A stretch of DNA of 64,000 nt from Bryobacteraceae bacterium. Lineage in GTDB: Bacteria > Acidobacteriota > Terriglobia > Bryobacterales > Bryobacteraceae. The translations under genes were made by a program, and so were the position numbers. The notes below the pieces were generated by a model. It was not told the origin of the DNA, did not search any database, and saw only the letters and a program-made list of their open reading frames with translations. Positions within the stretch are counted from its first letter, which is position 1. Every line of letters starts with the position of its first letter. The stretch covers positions 1 to 64,000 of the forward strand of contig JARKOC010000058.1 of the NCBI GenBank assembly GCA_029975915.1. Direction: 5' to 3'. This document shows, piece by piece, positions 10,316 to 21,642 of this stretch.

Positions 10316-11989
10316 ATGCGGATTATTTTTATTTTTTATTTAATTCTATTTATCAACTCGGCAGCGGCAGCAATTCACTTCGCCGACGTTCCCGCCAACA
10401 AAGGTTTCCCTGACGCCCGCGAGGCGGGCTCGCTGCGCTTTGCCTGCGCGCCTTCCCAAGATGAACTCGCTTCCTATTTCGAGCGAGAAGGGCTCCGCTT
10501 TGCTGCTTCGCTGGTGCGCGTCAACAAGGACAGCGTCTGTCACATCCACTATGTGCCGACGCTGAAGGGTTTCCGGGCGCATCCGGATTCGTTTCCGGCG
10601 AGCCAGTTGTTTCTCGATCTCGACCATAAGGTCCTACTCAGCCGCCGCACGATGGAGTTCGGCGACAGCATGGACATGGCGAAGACGATCCTGGCCCAGT
10701 TGCCGCGCCCGATGGATGTGACGCTGAGCGTTCCGATGAAGGTGAACGGCTCGCATTTTGAGAACGCTCTCCAGCACCACTTTCCGGCGAATGCGGCGCA
10801 TCTGTGGCTGCGGAACCGTCCCGCTGATGCGCACCAGACGTGGGCACAGGACTACATGAAGAGCGGCACCGCCGGGGGAGAGACTCGAGTGCTGATGCCC
10901 AGGCGCTCCTTCGAAGGGCAAGCCGAGTATGGCCAGGCGTTCAAAGGGCTCCTGAAGGGCTTTGCGGAGAAGACGTGGGTCCGCTCAAAGCTGGCTTGGG
11001 AGGGCGGCGACCTGATCTTCACGCACGATCCGCGCGACCCGTCGCGGTTGCTGCTGTTCTTCGGCGACGCCGCGCGGCAGTACTGGGGTGCGACGCTGAC
11101 GGGCGGAGAGTACGGCTATGTGCTGGCGGCCGAGTTTGGCGCCGACGAGGCCATCTATTTCGGCGGGATCACGCCACATGTGGATTACTTCGTGTCCTTC
11201 CTTCCGGAGGACGACATCGCGCTGGTAGCGACCGCTTATCAGGAAGACTTCGAGGTGAGCCGCAACGCGCTCGAACTTCTGTTGGCCTCGGTGTCAGCGC
11301 CGCTGCCGCCGGTGCTGGAGCGCTTGCGAAAGGTGTTTGAGTCGCCGGAATCCGCATTTGGAGCAAATGCGGAGTTGGCACGGACGCTGATTGCCCAGGC
11401 GCGGGAGGTGGCGCACACATGGAAGACACCTGTAAGCGCGGAGGTGTACCAGCGGCTGGAGTCCTACATCGCAGCGAATTGCAAAGACAACCCTGCGGCG
11501 TGCTTATCGGAGGAACGCCTGCCGGGCTTGGTTGAGGAGGACCCTGAGGTGCTGAGCGACTGGGTCGAGATGGCGACACATCTGCGTGCGGCGGAATTGT
11601 TGCCTAGAGCCTTGCTTTCTGTCATGGAAAGCCAGATCCCCGGCACGCCGATCCCTGGCCAGGTGAGGACAGAGGAGAGAATCCTGGAGTTGAAGCAGAT
11701 GGGGTACTCGGTGATCCGAGTGCCTATCCTAGGCGCCGACATGATGTCGGAGACGCGTTGGGCAGGGATCAGTTACGTGAACGCCGCGCTGATCGACCAT
11801 ACGCTTTTCGTGCCAGTCTTCGGGTTAGGCGCGCCAGAGGAGCGGATCCTGAACCAACTGCGCACGAAGCTGCCGGACAAGTACCGCGTGGCGCCGGTCT
11901 ACGCGCGCTATGCGCAGTTGTTCAACGGCGGGGCGCATTGCATTCTGGCATTGATTCGCGATGCGAGCGCCATAGTGCCGACCGAATGA
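10316..11989 (+). CDS. Secreted pentein-fold protein, agmatine/arginine deiminase-like
   Basis: A 557-residue protein with signal peptide MRIIFIFYLILFINSAAAA. The residues that define guanidine-modifying penteins are present in order: WAQDY (Asp about 179), WEGGD (Glu about 229), ITPHVDYF (His about 288) and the nucleophile in NGGAHC near the C-terminus (Cys about 542). This suggests hydrolysis or transfer at a guanidino group such as arginine, agmatine or peptidyl-arginine, outside the cytoplasm. It is much longer than agmatine deiminase (about 370), with an extra N-terminal part of about 150 residues and an insert between His and Cys. The frame is open upstream to 10100, but signal-peptide position favours ATG 10316. 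It stands alone between a decayed region and the metal transporter. Confidence 0.75.
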   Translation: MRIIFIFYLILFINSAAAAIHFADVPANKGFPDAREAGSLRFACAPSQDELASYFEREGLRFAASLVRVNKDSVCHIHYVPTLKGFRAHPDSFPASQLFLDLDHKVLLSRRTMEFGDSMDMAKTILAQLPRPMDVTLSVPMKVNGSHFENALQHHFPANAAHLWLRNRPADAHQTWAQDYMKSGTAGGETRVLMPRRSFEGQAEYGQAFKGLLKGFAEKTWVRSKLAWEGGDLIFTHDPRDPSRLLLFFGDAARQYWGATLTGGEYGYVLAAEFGADEAIYFGGITPHVDYFVSFLPEDDIALVATAYQEDFEVSRNALELLLASVSAPLPPVLERLRKVFESPESAFGANAELARTLIAQAREVAHTWKTPVSAEVYQRLESYIAANCKDNPAACLSEERLPGLVEEDPEVLSDWVEMATHLRAAELLPRALLSVMESQIPGTPIPGQVRTEERILELKQMGYSVIRVPILGADMMSETRWAGISYVNAALIDHTLFVPVFGLGAPEERILNQLRTKLPDKYRVAPVYARYAQLFNGGAHCILALIRDASAIVPTE

Positions 11990-12149
11990 TTCGCTATACA
12001 CTCGATGCCGGTCCAGGGGCTGCGACTCGCGTGGCTATTCATCCGCGCCGGCCTGCTTACAGTGGCCGTCAGGACATTCCAGGCTTCGCTAGACTTGGTT
12101 AAGGGCCGTGGGCATACCAAACGAAACTGAGAAGGCTATTCGGGGCCGG

Positions 12150-13016
12150 ATGAACGAGGAGTTCATTCCGGAATGCGAATATAGGCAAGGCGTTTCGCCG
12201 TGGCCGGAAGCCTGCCGGGTCGAGATTCGCGATTTAACGTACCGTTACGACGGTGCACGCGAGGCATTGAAGGGCATTTCTCTGTCGATCAACCCCGGCG
12301 AGCACGTCCTGCTGGCCGGCCGGTCAGGTGCGGGCAAATCCACGTTGGGGTTGCATTTGAATGGCATTCTGTCGCCGGCGTCGGGCGAGGTCCGGATCGA
12401 TGGCCGGAAGGTCGAAAAGGCGAATTTGCCCTGGGTGCGGAGCCGTGTGGGGATCGTCTTCCAGGACCCGGACGACCAGTTGTTCACGCCGTCGGTGGGT
12501 GAGGATGTTCAGTTTGGGCCGCTGAACCAGGGGCTGACTGGCACCGAGGCCCGGCAGAGGATGGATACAGCGCTCGAAGTAGTTCGATTGTCAGGCTTCG
12601 AAGACCGGCTGAACCACGAACTCTCGCATGGAGAAAAGCGCCGGGCGGCTCTGGCTACAGTGCTGGCGATGCGGCCGGGACTGGTCGTTTTCGACGAGCC
12701 ATTCGCTAACCTCGACCCCTCGATGGTCCAGCGCCTGGCCGGGATCATCGCCGGGATGCCGGTGACGGTGTTGCTCATTTCGCACGAGATCCTGCCGGCT
12801 CTGGAATGCTGCCAGAGGATGGTGGTGATGGGAGACGGGGTGATCGACGCGGACGGGCCAGCGCTGGAAGTAGCGCGGGACCGCGCGCTACTGGCCAGAC
12901 ACGGGCTGGACTTCTACTCCTACGAAAATGTCTGGAAGGCGTTGCAGGTGCCGTTGCCACGACAGTCAGGCGCGACGGGCTCGGAAGCCATACCAGAAGC
13001 CGCTGAAACCAATTAA
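12150..13016 (+). CDS. cbiO: ECF transporter ATPase for Ni/Co, CbiO type
   Basis: ATP-binding subunit of an energy-coupling-factor importer. Walker A is AGRSGAGKST, the Q-loop is VFQDPDDQLF, the signature is LSHGEKRR (His replaces the usual Gly) and Walker B is LVVFDEPFANLD, followed by the switch His in LLISHE. The QDPDDQLFTPSVGEDVQFGP block is typical of CbiO/EcfA. About 288 residues from ATG 12150; a GTG at 12108 would add 14 residues. It heads the Ni/Co gene group, with nikK, cbiM and cbiQ following on the same strand, but its last 51 bases overlap an opposite-strand gene. Confidence 0.88.
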   Translation: MNEEFIPECEYRQGVSPWPEACRVEIRDLTYRYDGAREALKGISLSINPGEHVLLAGRSGAGKSTLGLHLNGILSPASGEVRIDGRKVEKANLPWVRSRVGIVFQDPDDQLFTPSVGEDVQFGPLNQGLTGTEARQRMDTALEVVRLSGFEDRLNHELSHGEKRRAALATVLAMRPGLVVFDEPFANLDPSMVQRLAGIIAGMPVTVLLISHEILPALECCQRMVVMGDGVIDADGPALEVARDRALLARHGLDFYSYENVWKALQVPLPRQSGATGSEAIPEAAETN

Positions 13017-13406
13017 TAAGGCGATGCCAAGAACCGTTCGGTGCAGGCGGGAGAACGGTTCCTTTGCAGGTTGCGCAGGAGATAGGGCAAAGGGTTCGGG
13101 GATGAGTACGGCGCTTCGCTGAACGTGGCCCATTTCGTCATCGACGCTGATTTGCCACTCGCCTGGCGAGGAAGGGCGAAAGCAGAAGTAGCCCTGAGCG
13201 TCGGCGTTGCCGGATTGATAAACGGCGTCCGATCCGGGGGCGGAGACAGTCACCTTTGCGAACGCCACGGGTTCGGCTTCTCCGTAGAGGGCGCGGGCCA
13301 CGACAGCAGGAGGGGCGAGGGCCGCCTGAATCACGAGATCGTGAGCGGCAAGCCGGACACAGCAGACGAGGGCGAATGATGCAAGAGCCAAGGCGGGGCG
13401 CGGCAT
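12966..13406 (-). CDS. NikL-like accessory protein of the Ni/Co transporter
   Basis: About 146 residues: signal peptide (MPRPALALASFALVCC, ending near AAHD), a carboxypeptidase-regulatory-like beta domain (VTVSAPGSDAVYQSGNADAQGYFCF) and one C-terminal membrane helix (TVLGIALLIGFSGFWYGF) followed by Arg residues. This architecture matches NikL-type extra components of nickel ECF systems and the location agrees. Unusually it is on the opposite strand, overlapping the cbiO 3' end by 51 bp and diverging from nikK. ATG 13406 is preferred to the in-frame TTG at 13430. Confidence 0.65.
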   Translation of the reverse strand: MPRPALALASFALVCCVRLAAHDLVIQAALAPPAVVARALYGEAEPVAFAKVTVSAPGSDAVYQSGNADAQGYFCFRPSSPGEWQISVDDEMGHVQRSAVLIPEPFALSPAQPAKEPFSRLHRTVLGIALLIGFSGFWYGFRARRA

Positions 13407-13419
13407 AGGACTAGTATCG

Positions 13420-13434
13420 CGAATTTTCAATTCG
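13420..13434. promoter_or_regulatory. CGAATT-N3-AATTCG palindrome between nikL- and nikK-like genes
   Basis: A perfect 6-bp inverted repeat with a 3-bp centre lies in the 61-bp space between the divergent starts 13406 and 13468. It could control both accessory genes. It does not match the NikR operator (GTATGA-N16-TCATAC). Confidence 0.35.
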
Positions 13435-13467
13435 TGCTACCATCCATCGGCAGAAGGAGACATCGGA

Positions 13468-14205
13468 TTGGATCGGAACAGCTTGGGGAGGTTCGCGGTC
13501 GGCCTGTTAGCGTTCGGCGGGCTACTGGCGGCACATTACACGTGGATCGCGCCGCCGGCGCAACTGGCGCAAGGCAAGGAATGCAAAATCCTGATCGGTC
13601 ACGGCCACCAGTTCCCGCTGAGCGAGGAGGCGATTGCGGCGACGCAGGTGAAGGCCTTTGCTGTCGCTCCAAGCGGCCGCCGCACTGAACTGAAGGCCAT
13701 GAAGGCAGGCAAGGTCGTGGAGGTGACCTACACGCCGCAAGAGCCGGGCACGCACGTGTTGGGCTTTGTTCAGGATCGAGGGGTGACTAGCAGAACGCCG
13801 GCTGGGGTGAAGCCGGGTGGACGCGATGTGAACCCAAACGCCCGGCAGGCGTTGCGAATGGTCCGGACCGCCACTACATACGCATCGACCTCCAAAGCGC
13901 ACGCGGCGGGCAAACCGCTGCGGCTCGAACTCGAAATCGTAGCCGAAGTCACCTCGGCATCCATCGTGTTTCAAGTGCTGCGGAAGGGGCAGCCTTTGGC
14001 TGGCGTGCCGATTCAGATGCTGGCCGGCGGGCAGGGCCAGCCGAGGGAACTGGGTAGGACCGGCGCCCAAGGAAAACTGACCTATGTGGTTGCCGCCGGA
14101 TCGAGACCGCCGGCGCTGTTCCTCGCATCGATGACTGAGCCGGCTCCGAAAGGCGCGAGCTATGACACGACGGATCTAAGCACGTCGCTGTTGCTCAATT
14201 GGTAG
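13468..14205 (+). CDS. NikK-like DUF4198 periplasmic protein
   Basis: A 245-residue exported protein with a DUF4198-type body, found in nickel/cobalt uptake operons and thought to help present metal to the membrane transporter. The N-terminus MDRNSLGRFAVGLLAFGGLLAAHYTWI is a signal peptide, with the mature chain starting close to the conserved His-Tyr-Thr-Trp. The start is TTG at 13468, supported by AGAAGGAGA 7 bases upstream. The stop is 7 bases before cbiM, so the two are probably cotranscribed. Confidence 0.78.
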   Translation: MDRNSLGRFAVGLLAFGGLLAAHYTWIAPPAQLAQGKECKILIGHGHQFPLSEEAIAATQVKAFAVAPSGRRTELKAMKAGKVVEVTYTPQEPGTHVLGFVQDRGVTSRTPAGVKPGGRDVNPNARQALRMVRTATTYASTSKAHAAGKPLRLELEIVAEVTSASIVFQVLRKGQPLAGVPIQMLAGGQGQPRELGRTGAQGKLTYVVAAGSRPPALFLASMTEPAPKGASYDTTDLSTSLLLNW

Positions 14206-14212
14206 GCGCCAG

Positions 14213-14827
14213 ATGCATATTGCCGACGGAATCCTTCCCGTGGCCTGGTGCGGCGCGGCCTATGCCGCGGCGGTTCCTCTGGTGTACTGGTCGGGCCGCA
14301 ACGCGCAGCCGCCGGAGATCGTAAAGATGGGCTTCATGGCTTCGGCGCTGTTTGCCGTGTCGCTGGTCCATATCCCGGTCGCGGGGACTGCGATTCACGT
14401 GGGGCTGCTTGGGCTGTCCGGGATTCTGCTCGGTTCAAGGGCGCTAGTGGTGGTGTTCGCGGCGCTGCTTCTGCAGGGGCTGCTTTTCCAGCACGGGGGA
14501 CTGCTCGCGTTAGGTGTAAATACGTTGAACATGGGATTGGGCGCGCTTCTAGGTGGCTGTCTTTGGCGCTTGCGGGTGGGATCGCCGCCCATGCGAGCAT
14601 TTGGCGCAGGGCTGGCAGGCGTGATGACGCCGGCCGCGGCTGTTGCCTCCGAGTTTGCCCTGGCCGGATACGGCAAGGGATTCTTCGCGTTGATGGGGAT
14701 CTATGCGGTAGTGGCCGCCGCCGAAGGGCTGATGACATCTGCGATCGTCTCATTTCTTCTGCGTACTAAGCCTGCCGTTCTAATGACATCGTTCAGCGGA
14801 GATCGGACGAACGGAGCGCAGCCATGA
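14213..14827 (+). CDS. cbiM: ECF transporter metal-binding membrane subunit CbiM/NikM
   Basis: A 204-residue membrane protein starting MHIADGILP, the invariant N-terminus in which the amino group and His2 coordinate Ni or Co. The second conserved histidine region is LVHIPVAGTAIHVGLLGLSG. About six membrane segments are visible. It overlaps cbiQ by 4 bp (ATGA). Nickel and cobalt cannot be told apart from sequence; the NikK/NikL-like neighbours favour nickel. Confidence 0.9.
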   Translation: MHIADGILPVAWCGAAYAAAVPLVYWSGRNAQPPEIVKMGFMASALFAVSLVHIPVAGTAIHVGLLGLSGILLGSRALVVVFAALLLQGLLFQHGGLLALGVNTLNMGLGALLGGCLWRLRVGSPPMRAFGAGLAGVMTPAAAVASEFALAGYGKGFFALMGIYAVVAAAEGLMTSAIVSFLLRTKPAVLMTSFSGDRTNGAQP

Positions 14828-15510
14828 ATTCCCCGCGCAGGATCATCAAGATGCATCCGGCGGCAAAGCTCGGCGCGTTTCTTATCTGCGCGATTCTGGT
14901 GGCGACCGCACCGGGCTGGCGGCCGGCGGCGCTGGCGGTGTATGCGGTTTTGTCCGGACTGTTGATCGTCGTGTTCAGGGCACCGGTCCGGTTGGTGCTG
15001 AAGCGAGTGTTGGCGGCTTCGCCAATTGTCATCTTGACCGGCGCGATGCGGGCCTACACCGCCGGGGACGCTCAGGCAGGACTTGTCATGGCCGCCAAGG
15101 CAGGAATCGTCATCCTAATGTTCGCCATCCTCACCACGACCACGCCGGCTCAGGACCTGCTGGGAGCGATGCGGCGGCTCGGCATGCCCGCGGCGGCAGG
15201 ATCGGTGCTGGCGTTGATGGAAAGGTATGTGCGGCTTCTGGGAGAGGAGTTGAAACGCATGCACCGTGCGCGGGCCAGCAGGACTACACGGTCCAGGGAC
15301 GCTGTGAGCAGGTTCCGGGGTGAAGGGCAATTGGCAGGAGCTTTGCTGCTCAGGGGATGGAACCGGTCGGACCGCGTTTACCAGGCGATGCTGGCGCGGG
15401 GTTTCAATGGGGACTGGCCGGGGCCGAGCAGAAAGGATTTGAGCGCTCAAGACGTGGCCATAGCCTTACTGATGACTGGCGGCTACGCCCTTGCTCGCTG
15501 GACAGTCTGA
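14824..15510 (+). CDS. cbiQ: ECF transporter transmembrane subunit CbiQ
   Basis: A 228-residue scaffold protein linking the ATPase to CbiM. Membrane helices occupy the first 110 residues. The cytoplasmic coupling helices carry the Ala-Arg-Gly-type motifs that dock on the ATPase (HRARASR near 145 and AMLARGFNG near 195). It overlaps cbiM by 4 bp and ends the cluster; a convergent tRNA gene begins 2 bases later. Confidence 0.88.
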   Translation: MNSPRRIIKMHPAAKLGAFLICAILVATAPGWRPAALAVYAVLSGLLIVVFRAPVRLVLKRVLAASPIVILTGAMRAYTAGDAQAGLVMAAKAGIVILMFAILTTTTPAQDLLGAMRRLGMPAAAGSVLALMERYVRLLGEELKRMHRARASRTTRSRDAVSRFRGEGQLAGALLLRGWNRSDRVYQAMLARGFNGDWPGPSRKDLSAQDVAIALLMTGGYALARWTV

Positions 15511-15512
15511 AC

Positions 15513-15590
15513 TGGCGTCCCCAGGGGGATTCGAACCCCCGTTATCGCCGTGAAAGGGCGGTGTCCTAGGCCGGGCTAGACGATGGGGAC
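15513..15590 (-). tRNA. tRNA-Glu (anticodon UUC)
   Basis: The minus strand reads GTCCCCATCG with a complementary 3' acceptor arm. The anticodon arm is CCGCC-CTTTCAC-GGCG with anticodon TTC, and the T-arm is GGGGGTTCGAATCCCCC. Discriminator G and an encoded CCA end at 15513. All arms pair. It faces cbiQ tail to tail. Confidence 0.95.
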
Positions 15591-15767
15591 GCACATGCAG
15601 AACGATGAGGAATCGACTGCACTATTAGTAGTTTAGCGGGTCGAGCCATCCAGGTCAAACCGCACCCTGAACGGCCGTCGCAATCCGCCTGGGTCCGGCG
15701 GGTGAGTCTAGTGTGCCATCGCATTCGACAAGGCCCTGAGTGCGGCCAGTCGGCACCGGCTCTCGGT

Positions 15768-15773
15768 TACAAT
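15768..15773 (+). promoter_or_regulatory. -10 box TACAAT of the GH88 gene
   Basis: TACAAT ends 10 bases before ATG 15784. Transcription would start about 4 bases before the codon, leaving no room for a Shine-Dalgarno sequence and suggesting a nearly leaderless mRNA. Confidence 0.45.
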
Positions 15774-15783
15774 CGAAGAGCCC

Positions 15784-17154
15784 ATGATTGCCATCAACTA
15801 CGACCTCACCCCAGCCGCGCTTCAGGTCGGCATCGGCCGGATGTGGACTGCATCGGCGGCCAAGATCCGGTCCATCGAAGCTAGTTACAGGCCGTCCGCC
15901 GGCACGCCGGTTTTTACCGTCAACGGCCGCTACACCAGCCGCGGCTGGACTGAATGGACGCAAGGCTTCCAGTTCGGGGCGTCGATCCTTCAGTTCGACG
16001 CCACCGGCGAGCAGGAGTTCCTCGAAACCGGCCGCCACCGCACTCTGGAACTGATGGCGCCGCACCTCACCCATGTGGGCGTCCATGACCACGGCTTCAA
16101 CAATGTCTCCACCTACGGCAACCTCTACCGGCTTCAAAAAGAGGGACGCATCCCACCGGATGCCTGGGAGACGGCCTTCTATGAACTCGCTCTCAAGGTG
16201 AGCGGCGCCGTGCAGGCCTCCCGCTGGACAACCACCAGAACCGGCGGCTTCATTCACTCATTCAATGGTCCGCACTCCCTGTTCGTCGACACCATCCGGT
16301 CGCTCCGCGCGCTGGCCGTCAGCTACCGGCTGGGCCACGTCCTTATGGGCGAAAATGACAAGCCCGTCTCGCTCCTCGAACGGCTCGTCCAGCACGCCAA
16401 AGCCACCGCCCAGTACTCGATCTTCTACGGCACGGGGCGCGATTCCTATGACATCCGCGGACGGACCGTCCACGAGTGCGTGTTCAATACCACCGACGGC
16501 AACTACAGGTGTCCCAGTTCGCAGCAGGGCTATTCGCCCTTCACAACATGGACCCGCGGACTGGCTTGGGCCATGTGCGGTTTCGCCGAACAACTCGAAT
16601 TCCTGAAAACCGTTCCCGAGGCGGAACTTGAACCCTTCGGCGGTGCGGCAAGCATAGAAAAGACATTCCGCGAGGCGGCCCTGGCCACCTGTGATTTCTA
16701 TATTTCAAACACGCCTGTAGACGGAGTCCCCTACTGGGATACCGGCGCGCCCGGTCTGGTTCACTTGGGAGACTACCTGAACCGCCGGTCAGATCCATTC
16801 AACGACCACGAACCGGTGGATTCCTCTGCCGCCGCCATCGCCGCGCAGGGATTGCTCCGGCTGGGGCGTTATTTCAACACGGAGAAGCCGGGGTCCGGCG
16901 GGAAATACCTCCAGGCAGGCCTGACCGTGCTGGAGACGCTGTTAGCTGAGCCCTACCTCTCCGCGGATCCGAATCATCAGGGCCTCTTGCTCCACTCGAT
17001 CTATCACCGCCCCAACGGTTGGGACTACATCCCCGAAGGCAGGAAGTCGCCGTGCGGAGAAGCCTGCATGTGGGGCGACTACCACCTGCGCGAGCTGGCG
17101 CTCTACGTCCAGCGCCTGGCGACCGGAGCGCCGTATCTGACCTTCTGGGCTTGA
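15784..17154 (+). CDS. Glycoside hydrolase family 88, unsaturated glucuronyl hydrolase
   Basis: A 456-residue (alpha/alpha)6-barrel enzyme that removes unsaturated uronic acids from oligosaccharides made by polysaccharide lyases. Family landmarks are GVHDHGFNNVSTYGNL, SYDIRGRTVHECVFNTTDGNY, YSPFTTWTRGLAWAMCGFAE, VDSSAAAIAAQGLLRLG and CGEACMWGDYHLRELAL. There is no signal peptide, so it is probably cytoplasmic and acts on imported oligosaccharides. Start ATG 15784, with no ribosome site. Its products would feed uronate catabolism, in line with the UxaA-type gene at 52-54 kb. Confidence 0.88.
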   Translation: MIAINYDLTPAALQVGIGRMWTASAAKIRSIEASYRPSAGTPVFTVNGRYTSRGWTEWTQGFQFGASILQFDATGEQEFLETGRHRTLELMAPHLTHVGVHDHGFNNVSTYGNLYRLQKEGRIPPDAWETAFYELALKVSGAVQASRWTTTRTGGFIHSFNGPHSLFVDTIRSLRALAVSYRLGHVLMGENDKPVSLLERLVQHAKATAQYSIFYGTGRDSYDIRGRTVHECVFNTTDGNYRCPSSQQGYSPFTTWTRGLAWAMCGFAEQLEFLKTVPEAELEPFGGAASIEKTFREAALATCDFYISNTPVDGVPYWDTGAPGLVHLGDYLNRRSDPFNDHEPVDSSAAAIAAQGLLRLGRYFNTEKPGSGGKYLQAGLTVLETLLAEPYLSADPNHQGLLLHSIYHRPNGWDYIPEGRKSPCGEACMWGDYHLRELALYVQRLATGAPYLTFWA

Positions 17155-17182
17155 GGTAGGCGCGAACCATTTGAACGGGAAA

Positions 17183-17205
17183 GGGGCAGGCCGAAGACCT
17201 GCCCC
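17183..17205. terminator. Shared hairpin between GH88 and hppA
   Basis: GGGGCAGG (17183-17190) and CCTGCCCC (17198-17205) form a perfect stem around CCGAAGA. It lies between two convergent stops. The + strand continues GTGTGTTTGTT and the minus strand TTTCCCGTTC, so it could serve both directions. Confidence 0.65.
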
Positions 17206-17237
17206 GTGTGTTTGTTCGTGGAGTGCGGGATCCTGGA

Positions 17238-19742
<2,505 letters not shown>

Positions 19743-19776
19743 GGACAGGTCCTCCCGGAGGTGTTGGTTGTGGTGC

Positions 19777-19801
19777 CCGATGGGTAGGGTCGGCCCATCG
19801 G
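19777..19801 (-). promoter_or_regulatory. Hairpin in the hppA 5' leader
   Basis: CCGATGGG (19777-19784) and CCCATCGG (19794-19801) form a perfect 8-bp stem with a 9-nt loop, about 35 bases before the hppA start and its ribosome site. It may affect mRNA stability or translation. It resembles no riboswitch I know. Confidence 0.4.
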
Positions 19802-20001
19802 AGAGTTTAAGGTCTGAAATTAAAGATGACGAGTGACCCAAGACCCACTATATAAGAGTAGAGTATCCCGGTTCAAGCGGAGCCTCCCGGCCCGGCCGTA
19901 TTGCTTCGCCGCTCCCATGCGGCAATGCGGAGATAAACTGCTGAAGCGAGCATTCACTTTAGTTCTCGCGCCGCCTCGACTTCCATGCTAACGTCTGTTG
20001 A

Positions 20002-21642
20002 ATGGATGCGCGGCTTGAAATCACCGACGAACGAGGTTCGACACGCGTTGTCTCCCTTGCTGGCGATGCGATCACCATCGGGCGCGCGCCTGACAATGCC
20101 TTCGCCTACCCCAACGACGCCCGTCTGTCCCGCTACCACCTGCGCTTCGAACCCCGGGCTGCCGGCTGGGCCGTCTCCGACCTCGGCAGCAAGAACGGAA
20201 CTCTCCTCAACGGCGTCCACCTCACCGCTCCCGCGCAACTCAAACCAGGCGACCGAATCTCCGCCGGACAGTTGAACATCGTCTTTGCCGCAAACCTCCC
20301 TATCGCCGCCCCTCCTATCTATGATGATGCCGAAAAACCTCTCCGTCCCGATATGACCTTTGCGGTCCGTCTCGACAGCATCCTCCCTCCGACGGGTGTC
20401 CCGTCGACAGCCTTCGGCCATGAGGCTGACGCCGCCCGCCGCATGGCCGCCCTTATTGAAGCGGGCCGTGAACTCGCCGGCCACCGCCCCCTCGACGACC
20501 TGTTTCCTCTCATCCTCCAACTCGCCGCCAAAGCTGTCGGCGCCTCCCGCGGCATGGTACTTACCCGCTCCGGCGGAAATCTCATCCCGCGCGCCACCAT
20601 GGGCGCCGGCCTCAAGGTCAGCCGCGCCGTAACCGAACAGGTCCTCCGCGATCGAACCTCGATGCTCGTTCGCGACACGGGAGCCGACCAGGCGCTTGCA
20701 GGCAGCATGACTATCGTCGCCCAGCGCGTGAAAAGCCTAATGGCCGCACCGCTGCAAACCAAGGACGAAGTCATCGGTCTGGTCTATGTCGATTCGCCCG
20801 GTGTCATCCGTGACTTCACTCCTGAAGACCTCAACCTGCTCGCCGTCATGGCCAACATCGCCGCTGTGCGTATCGAGCACGCCCGGCTCGCCGAAATCGA
20901 GCAAACCGAACGCATCCTGGCTCGTGACATGGAGCAGGCCGCCGAAATCCAACGCAGCCTCCTGCCTGCTGAGATCCCGATCCTCGGCGGCTTCGAAATC
21001 GCCGCCCGCACCATACCCTGCCGCTCTGTCGGGGGAGACTACTACGATTACGCCTGGGCGCCGGATGGCCGTTTTGTCTTCGTCGTCGCCGACGCCTCCG
21101 GCAAAGGCGTTCCGGCCTCGCTACTGGCATCATCCATGCAAGCCCGCTTGCTCACTCTGATCGAGGAAGGGCTCCCTCTCCACGAACTGGCGACACGCCT
21201 CAACCGGGGTCTAACTGCCAAGTGCCCCGGCAACCGCTTCGTGACCGCCTTCATCGCCTGTCTGGATACCTCCAGTGGCGAACTCGAATACGCCAACGCC
21301 GGGCACAACCCGCCTCTGCTGGTCCGCGCGTCTGGAGAACTCGAACATCTCAACACCGGCGGCCCCGTCATGGGACTCATCGGGATCGCGCCGTACACTT
21401 CCGCCCGGATTCAAATGAATCCCGGCGACCTCCTGCTGGCTGTCAGCGACGGCGTCACCGAGGCTGTGAATCAGGACTATGACGAGTTCAGCGACGAACG
21501 TCTCGTCCGCTTTGCCCTCAGCGCCCGCCCTCATCCCGCATCAACAATCGTTCAAACCCTCTGCACGGCCGTTGAACAATTTGCCGGTGAAATGCCCCAA
21601 GCCGACGACATCACAGCCCTCGCACTTAGGCGCATCGGGTAG
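20002..21642 (+). CDS. FHA-GAF-SpoIIE (PP2C-type) phosphatase
   Basis: A 546-residue cytoplasmic signalling protein. Residues 1-95 form an FHA domain that binds phosphothreonine (ITIGRAPDN, LSRYHL, SDLGSKNGTLLNG). Residues about 150-300 form a GAF sensor domain (MAAPLQTKDEVIGLVYVDS). A short coiled coil follows (RDMEQAAEIQRSLLP), then a PPM/SpoIIE phosphatase at about 330-546 with metal-binding motifs VGGDYYDY, VADASGKGVPASLLA, YANAGHNPPLL and SDGVTEA. It probably reverses Ser/Thr phosphorylation of an anti-sigma-antagonist-type partner, but none is nearby. Confidence 0.9.
   Translation: MDARLEITDERGSTRVVSLAGDAITIGRAPDNAFAYPNDARLSRYHLRFEPRAAGWAVSDLGSKNGTLLNGVHLTAPAQLKPGDRISAGQLNIVFAANLPIAAPPIYDDAEKPLRPDMTFAVRLDSILPPTGVPSTAFGHEADAARRMAALIEAGRELAGHRPLDDLFPLILQLAAKAVGASRGMVLTRSGGNLIPRATMGAGLKVSRAVTEQVLRDRTSMLVRDTGADQALAGSMTIVAQRVKSLMAAPLQTKDEVIGLVYVDSPGVIRDFTPEDLNLLAVMANIAAVRIEHARLAEIEQTERILARDMEQAAEIQRSLLPAEIPILGGFEIAARTIPCRSVGGDYYDYAWAPDGRFVFVVADASGKGVPASLLASSMQARLLTLIEEGLPLHELATRLNRGLTAKCPGNRFVTAFIACLDTSSGELEYANAGHNPPLLVRASGELEHLNTGGPVMGLIGIAPYTSARIQMNPGDLLLAVSDGVTEAVNQDYDEFSDERLVRFALSARPHPASTIVQTLCTAVEQFAGEMPQADDITALALRRIG

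Noticed and set aside
11990..12150. A cobalamin or NiCo riboswitch before cbiO
   Set aside because: The gap is short and I found neither the B12-box nor the four-way NiCo core.
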